The notes under the pieces were generated by a model, which did not search any database, was not told the origin of the DNA, and saw only the letters and a list, made by a program, of their open reading frames with translations. Below are positions 7,969 to 15,176 of a DNA stretch of 22,335 nucleotides, piece by piece; the first letter of the stretch is position 1, and each line of letters begins with the position of its first letter. The stretch is taken from assembly GCA_000402835.1 (NCBI GenBank), contig AQRZ01000053.1:13987-36321 (forward strand), in the 5' to 3' direction. The translations under genes were made by a program, and so were the position numbers. The stretch is from Synergistetes bacterium JGI 0000079-D21. GTDB taxonomy: Bacteria; Synergistota; Synergistia; Synergistales; 79-D21.

Positions 7969-9645
7969 ATGAAGGAAGTTTCACTGCTGTTCAAGGATCT
8001 CCTGACGGAAGCCGTACATGAATTCGCCAAGGAAAGGGGACTGCCGCCGGAGGATGTTCCGGAAGTCCAGCTTGAACGCCCTAGACACGAAGGACAGGGA
8101 GATTGGGCCAGCAATATTGCGATGTTGATGTCCAAACCGCTCGGAATGCGGCCCAGGGATGTGGCTTCGGAGATCGTGTCAAGGATCGGGTCCGATCCTC
8201 ACCTGGAGAAGATCGAAGTTGCCGGCCCCGGTTTCATCAACTTCTTCGTGACGAACCTTTGGGTCCGTGATGTCCTTGAAGCCGCGGTGAACGGACGCGA
8301 AAACTATGGACGCTCCACTCAGGGGAAAGGCCGGAAGGTCCAGGTCGAATTCGTGAGCGCGAATCCGACGGGGCCGCTTCACGTGGGACACGGCAGGGGG
8401 GCAGCCGTCGGGGACATGACGGCAAGCCTCCTCGAATACGCGGGCTGGCAGGTTGAGAGGGAATACTACATCAACGACGCGGGGCTTCAGATGAACCTCC
8501 TGGGGCAATCCACCCAGGCCCGGTATTTCGAGATCCTGGGGTTCCCCGAAAAGGCTCCGTTCCCGGAGAACGGCTACAAGGGAGACTACATCTACGATTT
8601 GGCAAGGGAGGTCCTGGAAAGGGACGGTAAGGTCCACCTCGATGTCCCCCTGGAGGAAAGCTTCCCGGTATTCCAGGAGCACGCCGCGAGGACCATCCTG
8701 GAAGGAATTCGAGAGGATCTTTCCCGTTTCGGCGTGAACTTCGACGTCTGGTTCTCCGAAAAGTCGCTTTACGAAAAAGGCCTGGTCGAATCGGCGTTGA
8801 GCTTTTTGAAGGCACGTGGCCATGCCTACGAGAAGGACGGAGCTCTTTGGTTCAGGACGACGGCTTTCGGGGATGACAAGGACAGGGTCCTGGTCAGGAG
8901 CAACGGCGTGACTACCTATTTCGCTTCGGATGTCGCCTATCACAAGGACAAGTTCGATCGGGGCTTCGATCTCGTGATCGACGTCTGGGGCGCTGACCAC
9001 CACGGCTACGTACCGAGGATGAAGGCTGCAGTAGAGGCTCTAGGCAAGGAACGGGAAGCTCTCCAGATCCTGCTGATCCAGTTCGTGAACCTCCTTCGAG
9101 GAGGGCAGCAGGTCTCGATGTCGACCCGATCGGGAGAATTCGTCACGCTGAAGGAAGTCCTCGACGAGGTCGGAGTCGACGCGGCCCGGTTTTTCTTTGC
9201 CATGCGCAGGTGCGACAGTCACCTGGACTTCGATCTCGAACTGGCAAAGAAAGCTTCCACGGACAACCCGGTTTTCTACGTGCAGTATGCCCACGCGCGG
9301 ATCCAAAGCATCATGAGGGAAGCCGCCTCCAGGAACATCGGCATCCCGGATCCCTCCAGCGTCGACGTCAACCTTCTCGTCGAACCGGAAGAAAAAGCCC
9401 TCGCGAAACGGATCGCCCGCTTCCCCGAAGAGGTCGAGAAAGCAGCCTCCGAGCTTGCGGCGCACAGGATCGCGTTTTTTGCCTATGACCTGGCCGCGGA
9501 TTTCCACGCTTTCTACAACGCCCACCGGGTCCTCGGGGTGGAGGAGCCCCTGTCGAAAGCCAGGCTATGTCTCGTGGAAGCGACGCGGGTTGCCCTGACG
9601 AACGCATTGGCCATCCTGCGGGTGCAAGCACCGGAAAGGATGTAG
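7969..9645 (+). CDS. argS: Arginyl-tRNA synthetase
   Basis: Charges tRNA-Arg with arginine in the cytosol (class I aminoacyl-tRNA synthetase). The 558 residues fit the family length. Seen are the N-terminal Arg-tRNA recognition domain (about 1-105), the HIGH-type signature SANPTGPLHVGHGRG with HVGH at 138-141, the WGADHHGYVPRMKAA block (340-354) of the catalytic core, a KMSKS-equivalent loop QQVSMSTRSG (380-389), and the helical DALR anticodon-binding domain ending the protein. Start choice: ATG 7969 has AGGAG (7955-7959) nine bases upstream. The ATG at 7960 in the same frame directly abuts that ribosome site, so it is less likely. It sits between the secreted unknown protein and the ftsB-like gene in the secA unit. 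Confidence 0.96.
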   Translation: MKEVSLLFKDLLTEAVHEFAKERGLPPEDVPEVQLERPRHEGQGDWASNIAMLMSKPLGMRPRDVASEIVSRIGSDPHLEKIEVAGPGFINFFVTNLWVRDVLEAAVNGRENYGRSTQGKGRKVQVEFVSANPTGPLHVGHGRGAAVGDMTASLLEYAGWQVEREYYINDAGLQMNLLGQSTQARYFEILGFPEKAPFPENGYKGDYIYDLAREVLERDGKVHLDVPLEESFPVFQEHAARTILEGIREDLSRFGVNFDVWFSEKSLYEKGLVESALSFLKARGHAYEKDGALWFRTTAFGDDKDRVLVRSNGVTTYFASDVAYHKDKFDRGFDLVIDVWGADHHGYVPRMKAAVEALGKEREALQILLIQFVNLLRGGQQVSMSTRSGEFVTLKEVLDEVGVDAARFFFAMRRCDSHLDFDLELAKKASTDNPVFYVQYAHARIQSIMREAASRNIGIPDPSSVDVNLLVEPEEKALAKRIARFPEEVEKAASELAAHRIAFFAYDLAADFHAFYNAHRVLGVEEPLSKARLCLVEATRVALTNALAILRVQAPERM

Positions 9646-9651
9646 TGCCGT

Positions 9652-9957
9652 TTGGTCAGGCTGCGCTGGGTTTTGGCAGCGGCCGTTCTCGGCGTGACCC
9701 TCGCGATCATCGGAACCGGAACCGTGATCGAATTGAGGAGGGCCAGCCGGCTGAAGTCCATGGTGGACGCCCGAATGGAGGAACTGGTTAAGTTGAGCCG
9801 AACGGTCCAGGACCTACAGGAACGGCTCCGGTACCTGCAAAGCCCGGAGGGAGTGGCCAGAAAAGCGAGACAGGACTTTAACCTTGTTTTTCCGGGTGAA
9901 AGGATTTACCGGATTGAGATCGAGTCGGGGGATCGGTTGCCGTCACAAGGCCCATGA
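9652..9957 (+). CDS. FtsB/DivIC-family septum formation initiator
   Basis: Small bitopic division protein of 101 residues. It has a short basic N-terminus, one membrane helix at about residues 6-26, then a coiled coil at about 30-63, followed by the motif YLQSPEGVARKARQDFNLV and GERIYRI that is typical of FtsB/DivIC proteins. In other bacteria FtsB and DivIC form a trimer with FtsL and FtsQ/DivIB and control septal peptidoglycan synthesis. The start is TTG 9652; GGAAAGGA lies 12 bases upstream, a rather long spacing, but an in-frame stop at 9643 leaves little alternative. The gene begins 6 bases after argS stops. Its last 20 bases hold the -35 box of the rpsF promoter. Confidence 0.85.
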   Translation: MVRLRWVLAAAVLGVTLAIIGTGTVIELRRASRLKSMVDARMEELVKLSRTVQDLQERLRYLQSPEGVARKARQDFNLVFPGERIYRIEIESGDRLPSQGP

Positions 9958-9965
9958 GGTATAAT
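9937..9965 (+). promoter_or_regulatory. Sigma-70 type promoter of the rpsF-ssb-rpsR operon
   Basis: TTGCCG at 9937-9942, a 17-base spacer and a perfect TATAAT at 9960-9965. The expected start is near 9972, giving a leader of about 60 bases before rpsF. The -35 box lies within the ftsB-like coding sequence. Confidence 0.85.
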
Positions 9966-9982
9966 CAATCCTCGTGTTCCCT

Positions 9983-10004
9983 GCCCCTCCGGTGTGGGAG
10001 GGGC
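9983..10004 (+). promoter_or_regulatory. Leader hairpin before rpsF, candidate S6:S18 autoregulatory element
   Basis: Perfect 8-bp stem GCCCCTCC (9983-9990) with GGAGGGGC (9997-10004) closing the loop GGTGTG. It has no T tract, so it is not a terminator. S6:S18 complexes are known to bind a structured motif with an exposed CCG in rpsF leaders of several bacteria; here CCGG lies at the stem-loop border (9989-9992). The position and the CCG fit that model, but I cannot confirm the consensus without a covariance search. Confidence 0.45.
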
Positions 10005-10018
10005 CATAGTCCAAAGGG

Positions 10019-10032
10019 AGGAGGTGATCCAG
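10019..10032 (+). promoter_or_regulatory. Extended Shine-Dalgarno site of rpsF
   Basis: AGGAGGTGATCCAG is 14 consecutive bases complementary to the conserved 3' end of bacterial 16S rRNA. The AGGAGG core ends 8 bases before the GTG at 10033, which decides the rpsF start in favour of this GTG over an in-frame GTG at 9994. Confidence 0.85.
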
Positions 10033-10314
10033 GTGCGACCTTACGATTTGATGCTTCTGCTCCGGACCGATGTCGAAGACCACAAGGCCTTTTTGGACGA
10101 CGTCCAGGCTCTGGTCGGAACGTTGGGAGGGGAAGTGGCGAAGGTCGACGTCTGGGGAAAGAGGAGGCTTGCCTATCCTGTCGAAAAGGAACAGGAAGGC
10201 TTCTACGCCATCTTCAACATGAAGCTCGATCCTGCCCAGGTCGTCGAACTCGACCGGGTTCTCAAGCTTCGTCCCCAGGTCCTGCGGCATATGGTCATCC
10301 GTCTTGACGAATAG
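10033..10314 (+). CDS. rpsF: 30S ribosomal protein S6 (bS6)
   Basis: Ribosomal protein that pairs with S18 on the platform of the small subunit. The 93 residues match the family in length and pattern: MRPYDLMLLLRTD at the start (as in MRKYE-type starts), the WGKRRLAYPVEKEQEGFYAIFN block, and the C-terminal RVLKLRPQVLRHMVIRLDE. The GTG start is fixed by the extended Shine-Dalgarno site. It is the first gene of the classical rpsF-ssb-rpsR operon, with ssb starting 8 bases downstream. Likely feedback control through the leader hairpin is inference. Confidence 0.96.
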   Translation: MRPYDLMLLLRTDVEDHKAFLDDVQALVGTLGGEVAKVDVWGKRRLAYPVEKEQEGFYAIFNMKLDPAQVVELDRVLKLRPQVLRHMVIRLDE

Positions 10315-10322
10315 GAAGGACG

Positions 10323-10808
10323 GTGGTCGGGTTGGCAAGAGGTTTCAACAAAGTGGTCCTCATGGGCAATTTGGCCCGTGACCCAGAGATCCGTTATACC
10401 GCTGCGAAACAGGCTGTCGCGAAGCTTACCGTGGCCGTCGGTCACCAGTACAAGGGAAAGACCGGCGAGGTCGTCGACCAGACCGACTTTATTCCCGTGG
10501 TCGTCTGGGGAAGCCAGGCGGAGAACTGCGAGAGGTACCTTCGGAAAGGCAGGCCTGTGCTTGTCGAGGGGAGGCTTCAGGTCCGGAGCTACGAGACGAA
10601 AGAGGGGGAAAAACGGACGGTCACCGAGGTCGTTTCCCAGAATGTCGTTTTCCTGGGAGGCCGCCGGGATGAAGATTCCGCTATGCCCTCCGTCCCGAGG
10701 ACAAACGGTCAACTCTCCAGCCTGAGAGAGGAAAAGGCCTTCGAAGACTTCCCCATGGATATCACGGAGATGGATTCCGGCGAAGAAGAGGCCGAAATCC
10801 CCTTTTAG
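10323..10808 (+). CDS. ssb: Single-stranded DNA-binding protein
   Basis: Coats single-stranded DNA during replication, repair and recombination. The 161 residues show an N-terminal OB fold (RGFNKVVLMGNLARDPEIRYT, then TDFIPVVVWGSQAENCERYL and KGRPVLVEGRLQVRSYE), a disordered linker, and the acidic C-terminal tip ending EEAEIPF, the conserved tail that recruits partner proteins. GTG 10323 has AGGA six bases upstream. TTG 10332 would give MARGFNKV, the more usual family N-terminus, and remains a real alternative. It sits between rpsF and rpsR as in many bacteria. Confidence 0.95.
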   Translation: MVGLARGFNKVVLMGNLARDPEIRYTAAKQAVAKLTVAVGHQYKGKTGEVVDQTDFIPVVVWGSQAENCERYLRKGRPVLVEGRLQVRSYETKEGEKRTVTEVVSQNVVFLGGRRDEDSAMPSVPRTNGQLSSLREEKAFEDFPMDITEMDSGEEEAEIPF

Positions 10809-10850
10809 CCGCCTCTTGCGAGATGTTGAGGAAAAGGAGGCATTTGACGG

Positions 10851-11084
10851 ATGGCTTTTACGAAAAAAAGGACACGGCGTCGTCCGAAAGTCTGCCAGTT
10901 CTGTGCGGATAAGTTGGACCACGTCGATCCGAAGGATATCGAAAAACTGCGTCGATTCATCACCGAACGCGGAAAGATCGTTCCCCGCCGCGTTACGGGG
11001 AATTGTGCAAAACACCAGAGGCAGTTGACTCGGGCGATCAAGTGTGCACGAATCATGGCCCTTCTCCCGTTCTCAGCCGACTAG
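10851..11084 (+). CDS. rpsR: 30S ribosomal protein S18 (bS18), Cys-containing form
   Basis: Small-subunit protein that binds 16S rRNA together with S6. The 77 residues carry the family core [19 protein letters not shown] and the C-terminal [14 protein letters not shown]. It keeps Cys15-x-x-Cys18, Cys52, His55 and Cys65, so it appears to be the zinc-ribbon (C+) form rather than a cysteine-free paralogue. AGGAGG at 10835-10840 lies 10 bases before ATG 10851. It is the last gene before a terminator-like hairpin. Confidence 0.96.
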   Translation: MAFTKKRTRRRPKVCQFCADKLDHVDPKDIEKLRRFITERGKIVPRRVTGNCAKHQRQLTRAIKCARIMALLPFSAD

Positions 11085-11111
11085 TCGGCCCGGGGAGGTT
11101 GGCGGAAAGGT

Positions 11112-11147
11112 AGGGGAGGGGCGCTAGGCGGCTCCTCCCCCTTTTTT
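11112..11147 (+). terminator. Terminator or attenuator between rpsR and the DUF2232 gene
   Basis: GGGGAGG (11113-11119) pairs with CCTCCCC (11134-11140), followed by six T residues at 11142-11147. The loop region can pair further (GCGC/GGCG). The next gene begins 18 bases later and no strong promoter is seen between them, so partial read-through seems likely. Confidence 0.8.
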
Positions 11148-11164
11148 GAAACGGGAGGCCCTCA

Positions 11165-12121
11165 ATGACCCGAACAAAGGCACTTGTCGAGTCTTCGCTT
11201 CTTGTCGCGCTTGCTGTCGTTCTTTTCCTGGCGAGCAACACGATCCCGATCGTCGGCATCGCCTTCACCTTTCTATGTCCAGCCCCCCTGGTCGTCCTAG
11301 GATTACGGCATAGCCTGGGAAGGGCCGCGCTGGGGTCTGTCGTTGCGACCCTGATCGTTTCGATCTTCCTGGGATTCGTCGGCGGCTTGTTTTTCCTCTT
11401 CGGTTTCGCGGTTCTTGGCGTCGCGCTCGGAGCCCTGGGAAAAAAGAGGGAGAACGCCGTGGAAATCGCACTGTACGGGATTCTTGTTTCCCTTGCCAGC
11501 AAATTGGTCCTGATGGTGCTTTTGACCCGGCTGACGGGGGTGAACCCTTTTTCCCTCGATACAGCGGAATTCGATACGATCCTTGAACGGGTCATGTCCC
11601 TCTACTCGAAAACAGGCCTGATTCCCAAGGAGTCCCTTTCTGCGATGCGCCAGCAGTTCGAAGCGACCTTTCGATTCATTCCGCAGGTGTTCCCGGCCCT
11701 TCTCACGATCGCCGCATCCATCGACAGCGTCCTGAGCTATGCCGTGAGCCGAACGGTCCTCATGCGGCTCGGTCGTGGAGTCCTTCCGCCGCTTCCGCCG
11801 TTCGGCGAGTGGCGTTTCCCAAGGAACATCTTCTGGGCTCTCCTCGCTTCCGCAATCCTGCCTTTTCTGGGGGGAAGCGGCCACTGGGGAGATCTCCTGC
11901 AAAGGGTCGGGGTCAACCTTCGCCTTCTCGTTTCCCTGCTTTTCCTGGTCCAGGGAGTTTCCGTTGCCTGGGCGCTCTTGGGCAGGACGAGGTTCTCCAG
12001 CAGAATCGCGCGAGGCCTTATAATTTTCGTGGCGATCCTGGTTCCGATTCTTTCCTACCTGCTGATGATCGTCGGACTGGTCGATATCTGGTGGGATCTT
12101 CGAGCCCGCCTCTGGAGGTGA
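11165..12121 (+). CDS. DUF2232 (YybS-like) membrane protein
   Basis: Integral membrane protein of 318 residues and unknown function, similar in layout to B. subtilis YybS. An N-terminal block of several membrane helices (residues about 8-135, ending [12 protein letters not shown]) is followed by an extramembrane segment with charged and helical character (about 140-175), then further helices to the C-terminus ([19 protein letters not shown] and [23 protein letters not shown]). The start is ATG 11165 with GGGAGG six bases upstream. Its place between rpsR and rplI-dnaB is a known arrangement for this family in Firmicutes and relatives. The rplI start lies 5 bases after its stop. The N-terminal block resembles small-molecule S-component-like folds, but no substrate can be named. 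Confidence 0.82.
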   Translation: MTRTKALVESSLLVALAVVLFLASNTIPIVGIAFTFLCPAPLVVLGLRHSLGRAALGSVVATLIVSIFLGFVGGLFFLFGFAVLGVALGALGKKRENAVEIALYGILVSLASKLVLMVLLTRLTGVNPFSLDTAEFDTILERVMSLYSKTGLIPKESLSAMRQQFEATFRFIPQVFPALLTIAASIDSVLSYAVSRTVLMRLGRGVLPPLPPFGEWRFPRNIFWALLASAILPFLGGSGHWGDLLQRVGVNLRLLVSLLFLVQGVSVAWALLGRTRFSSRIARGLIIFVAILVPILSYLLMIVGLVDIWWDLRARLWR

Positions 12122-12126
12122 AAAGG

Positions 12127-12573
12127 ATGAAAGTGATCCTGAAAGAAGACGTGAGCAAGATCGGGAAAAAAGGGGATTTGGTCGAGGTTTCAGACGGTTA
12201 TGCCAGGAACTACCTGTTCCCCCGGGGATTGGCCGAAGAAGCGACGGTAGGACGGCAGAAGGAATGGGAGGCGAGGAAAAAGGAACTTGCGCAGAAGGCA
12301 AACCGGGCGGAAAAGGCTGCGCATGAAGCGAGGAGGAACCTGCAGGGCAAGCAGGTGACGGTGAAGGCCAGCGCCGGAGATTCGGGAAAGCTGTTCGGCA
12401 GCGTCACGGCCGCGACGCTCGCCAGGGCGATCGAAGAACAGCTCCATGTCGCGGTTGACAAGAAGGACATCCGGATTGCGGAGGCCATTCGGCAGGTAGG
12501 GCGCTACCCGCTGACCGTCCGGCTATACTCGAACGTCGAGGCGGAATTGAGCGTTTTGGTGGAGGCAGAGTGA
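12127..12573 (+). CDS. rplI: 50S ribosomal protein L9 (bL9)
   Basis: Elongated ribosomal protein near the L1 stalk that binds 23S rRNA. The 148 residues are the usual length. The N-terminal RNA-binding domain [21 protein letters not shown], with [13 protein letters not shown], leads into the long connecting helix (about 41-75, very rich in Lys, Glu and Ala) and a C-terminal domain with SGKLFGSVT and [10 protein letters not shown]. The start is ATG 12127, with GGAGG eight bases upstream inside the end of the preceding gene. The same frame runs on upstream, but the L9 N-terminus fixes this start. The dnaB GTG follows one base after its stop. Confidence 0.96.
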   Translation: MKVILKEDVSKIGKKGDLVEVSDGYARNYLFPRGLAEEATVGRQKEWEARKKELAQKANRAEKAAHEARRNLQGKQVTVKASAGDSGKLFGSVTAATLARAIEEQLHVAVDKKDIRIAEAIRQVGRYPLTVRLYSNVEAELSVLVEAE

Positions 12574-12574
12574 A

Positions 12575-14050
12575 GTGCTGAAAAACGCCTTTGAGAGGAT
12601 CCCGCCCCATAGCCTGGAAGCGGAAAGAGCCGTGCTTGGCGCCTGCCTGCTGGATCGGGATGCCCTTCTTCTCGTGACGGAAACCCTCTCGGGGGAAGAT
12701 TTCTACGAAACCCGGCATCGCCTGGCATTCGAATTGATTCTCGATATGGCGCGGAAAGACAAACCTGTCGATCCGCTGACGGTCTGGGAGGAAATCTCGA
12801 GGAGGGAGATGGCGGACCGCCTCGGTGGGCAGGGCTTCATCGCGGGACTGATCGACACGGTTCCGACCATCGCCAACGTGGAATACCATACCCGAATCGT
12901 CAGGGACAAGTCGGTTCATCGAAAGCTGGTCCAGGTCGGAAGCGACATCGTAAAACTCGGGTACGCCGAAGATCGTGAAATGGAAGACATCCTCGACGAA
13001 GCCGAGAGGTCCGTTTTCGAAATCACCCGCCGCGGGGGAGAACGGAATTTCCGACACATCGGGGACATCCTTGGAACAGCCTTCCAGCAGATTGAAACGC
13101 ATTACCAGCAACAGGAACCGGTTACCGGTATCTCATCCGGCTTTATCGATTTCGACAGGCTTACCGCCGGTTTCCAGCCGGGTAGCCTCAACATCATCGC
13201 CGCGCGCCCCTCGATGGGGAAAACGGCCCTCGCATTGAACATCGCCCAGCATGCGGCTCTCGAAAGGAAAAAGCCGGTTCTCGTCTTCAGTCTCGAGATG
13301 GGGGGCGAACAACTCGCGCAACGAATGCTGGCTTCCGAGGCGCGGGTCAATGTTCATGACCTGAGGACGGGAACGTTCCATGAAAGTGCCTGGGAAGCCC
13401 TGGCGGATGCAGCGGGGCGTCTGTCCCAGGCCCCGATTTACATCGACGACAGTTCGGTGCTATCGACCCTCGAACTGCGTGCACGGTGCCGTCGGTTCAA
13501 GGCTAGAACGAACGACGTGGGCATGGTCGTCGTAGACTACCTTCAATTGATGCACCTGCCGCGACCGACAGACAGCAAGCAGCAGGAGGTAGCGGAAATT
13601 TCCCGGGCCCTAAAGGGAATCGCAAGGGAACTGGAGGTCCCGATCATCGCGCTTTCACAGCTTTCCCGGGCCGTCGAGCAGCGGCAGGACAAGCGGCCGC
13701 AACTTTCCGACCTTCGGGATAGCGGTGCGATCGAACAGGACGCGGACTTGGTCATCCTCCTTTTCAGGCCAGGGTATTACTCTACAAACCCGGAGGAAGA
13801 AGACAACATCGCCGAGGCGATCATCGCCAAGCACCGGAACGGCCCGACGGGGACCGTCCCCCTGGTTTTCATCCGGGAATACACCCGTTTTGTGAGCGAA
13901 CGACTGCTGGACCCACTCGGCGGAATTGCCGTAGAAAATCGCACCGATCACGATCGGGACCATGACCAGCGTCATCACGAGGAGGGAAACTCCCTTTCTG
14001 TAGATCAGGACCCCAAAGATCAAGGCCATGCCGATGTAAAGAAGCCCTGA
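12575..14050 (+). CDS. dnaB: Replicative DNA helicase DnaB with an abnormal C-terminal tail
   Basis: Hexameric helicase that unwinds DNA ahead of the fork. Seen are the N-terminal domain (PPHSLEAERAVLGACLL, 10-26), a linker, and the RecA-like domain with Walker A RPSMGKT (211-217), FSLEM (238-242), VVVDYLQLM (Walker B region), LSQLSRAVEQR and SDLRDSGAIEQDAD. The GTG start has GGAGG nine bases upstream and lies one base after rplI. The DnaB sequence ends at about residue 440-445 (FIREYTRFV), near the normal family end. The last roughly 46 residues, rich in His and Asp, are the antisense reading of cstA coding sequence and are not DnaB. The helicase itself should be complete or nearly so; the tail marks a deletion or a chimeric join near 13,895-13,915. 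Confidence 0.92.
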   Translation: MLKNAFERIPPHSLEAERAVLGACLLDRDALLLVTETLSGEDFYETRHRLAFELILDMARKDKPVDPLTVWEEISRREMADRLGGQGFIAGLIDTVPTIANVEYHTRIVRDKSVHRKLVQVGSDIVKLGYAEDREMEDILDEAERSVFEITRRGGERNFRHIGDILGTAFQQIETHYQQQEPVTGISSGFIDFDRLTAGFQPGSLNIIAARPSMGKTALALNIAQHAALERKKPVLVFSLEMGGEQLAQRMLASEARVNVHDLRTGTFHESAWEALADAAGRLSQAPIYIDDSSVLSTLELRARCRRFKARTNDVGMVVVDYLQLMHLPRPTDSKQQEVAEISRALKGIARELEVPIIALSQLSRAVEQRQDKRPQLSDLRDSGAIEQDADLVILLFRPGYYSTNPEEEDNIAEAIIAKHRNGPTGTVPLVFIREYTRFVSERLLDPLGGIAVENRTDHDRDHDQRHHEEGNSLSVDQDPKDQGHADVKKP

Positions 14051-14536
14051 AAAAGCGACCGCCGGGTCGGCTGCAAAGGTGTTGGCGGCCAGTTCCAGGA
14101 AAACGGCAATGACCAGCGTCAGGGCAAGCCAGGTGAAGGTCAGGAAGATCCTTTTCGCGCGATGGCCGATCCAGTGATCCACGACCTCCCCGACCGACAA
14201 TCCCTTGTGCCGGATCGAGGAGACAAGGGCACCCGCGTCGTGCACGCCTCCGAGAAAGGCGGAACCGATCAGGCACCAAAGGTAGGCCGGAAGCCACCCG
14301 AACATGGAAGCCGCCGTGATGGGCCCAACGATCGGCCCGGCACCTGCAATCGAAGCGAAATGGTGGCCAAGGAGAACCGCCGGATGGGTCGGCACATAGT
14401 CCATTCCGTCAAAATAGACCTTTGCCGGCGTATCGTTTTTATCGTCCAGGCCATACACCGTTTTCTGGAATTTGCCATAAATCATAAAAGCCGCTGCAAA
14501 AAAAACCACCGCAATCACGAAAAGCATCGTCAACAT
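13655..14536 (-). pseudogene. cstA: Carbon starvation protein A (CstA), 3'-truncated
   Basis: CstA proteins are multi-helix inner-membrane transporters linked to uptake of peptides or pyruvate. The N-terminal 208 residues or so are clearly CstA: VYFDGMDYVPTHPAVLLGHH (40-59), FASIAGAGPIVGPITAA, LWCLIGSAFLGGVHD and AGALVSSIRHKGLSVGEVV, with membrane helices after these. After FYGNSAEW (residue 208, about 13,913) the frame enters the antisense strand of dnaB and adds about 85 unrelated residues before the stop at 13,655. CstA family members are usually around 480-700 residues, so more than half is missing and the product is probably non-functional. ATG 14536 follows a GGGGGGTG site about nine bases upstream. 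It lies 49 bases downstream of the unknown 154-aa gene and is probably co-transcribed with it. Confidence 0.85.
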
Positions 14537-14585
14537 CGTTCATTTCACCCCCCAAAGGAATTGCAGTGCATTCGAACCGCCCTCC

Positions 14586-15050
14586 CTAAATGTCATAAAC
14601 GGGCATCACCTCCGTGTCCTTGTTTGTCTTCGTTTTTTTTGAATAATCAAGTGCCATAAAGGCCCAGTAGGCGAGATCCGCAAATCGCTTGTGAGGGTTG
14701 TCGCCGAGCCGAAGTGAGTAAATCTCGACCCACCCCCGAAAGCCCCAGAGAAAAGACTTTTGCCGGGTTTTTGCCCACGTCGAATTTCCCAAAAGAAGGA
14801 CGCGGTGCGACATGACCTCCGGTATTCCCCTCCATTCGCGCAAAATCCTTTCTGCGCTATGTTCGCCCTCGTGTGACCAGAGGATATAGTCATCCGCATA
14901 ATACCGGGCAACTTCCCCCAGAAGGGCTCCCTTCCTGAAGGTCACTCTCCTGTATACTCCAGCCATTCCCAGCCCGCTCCAGGGCTGAAAACCGATCTCA
15001 TCCCAGTAATCATCGATCTTTGACAGCAACTCGCAAGAATCTTCCCTCAA
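14586..15050 (-). CDS. Hypothetical protein, 154 aa
   Basis: Not recognised. The protein is soluble by appearance, with no signal peptide or membrane helix. It is rich in Trp, Tyr and Arg (WDEIGFQPWSG, YYADDYILWSHEGEH, RILREWRGIPEV, FLWGFRGWVEIYSLRLGD). The C-terminus is Lys/Thr rich, then ends MPVYDI. Support for a real gene: TTG 15050 has GGAGG seven bases upstream, a plausible promoter lies just ahead, and the frame fills the space up to cstA. Base composition is visibly more AT-rich than the flanking housekeeping genes. Its position directly upstream of cstA suggests a linked role, but the usual small CstA partners (YbdD/DUF466 type) do not look like this. It could be a lineage-specific or horizontally acquired gene. 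Confidence 0.62.
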   Translation of the reverse strand: MREDSCELLSKIDDYWDEIGFQPWSGLGMAGVYRRVTFRKGALLGEVARYYADDYILWSHEGEHSAERILREWRGIPEVMSHRVLLLGNSTWAKTRQKSFLWGFRGWVEIYSLRLGDNPHKRFADLAYWAFMALDYSKKTKTNKDTEVMPVYDI

Positions 15051-15076
15051 TCCAAATCCTCCAAAGTATTTTTTTA

Positions 15077-15105
15077 ATGATACACCCCGCAGCCTCGATT
15101 GTCAG
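15077..15105 (-). promoter_or_regulatory. Promoter for the unknown gene and cstA
   Basis: On the minus strand, CTGACA (15100-15105), a 17-base spacer and TATCAT (15077-15082), with TG just before the -10. Expected start is near 15,070. A second, weaker candidate just upstream is TTGAAA (15129-15134) with TATAAG (15107-15112), 16-base spacer. The interval 15,051-15,176 contains only these sites and the terminator of the ferritin-like gene. Confidence 0.6.
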
Positions 15106-15134
15106 CCTTATATTGTATACGTTATGCGTTTCAA

Positions 15135-15157
15135 GAAAAAACCGGGCTTTTGCCCGG
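15135..15157 (-). terminator. Terminator of the ferritin-like gene
   Basis: On the minus strand, the stem CCGGGC/GCCCGG with an AAAA loop (15142-15157) is followed by a run of six T (15136-15141). It lies 20 bases after the stop of the ferritin-like gene. Confidence 0.85.
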
Positions 15158-15176
15158 CATTTAACGGCTAGCGTTT

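Noticed and set aside
11303..12301. 332-codon open frame on the minus strand
   Set aside because: Antisense to the DUF2232 gene and rplI; low-complexity polar sequence without domains.
13916..14050. A genuine DnaB C-terminal extension or intein remnant
   Set aside because: The minus strand of the same bases encodes clear CstA helices, so the tail is antisense reading, not an intein or a DnaB domain.
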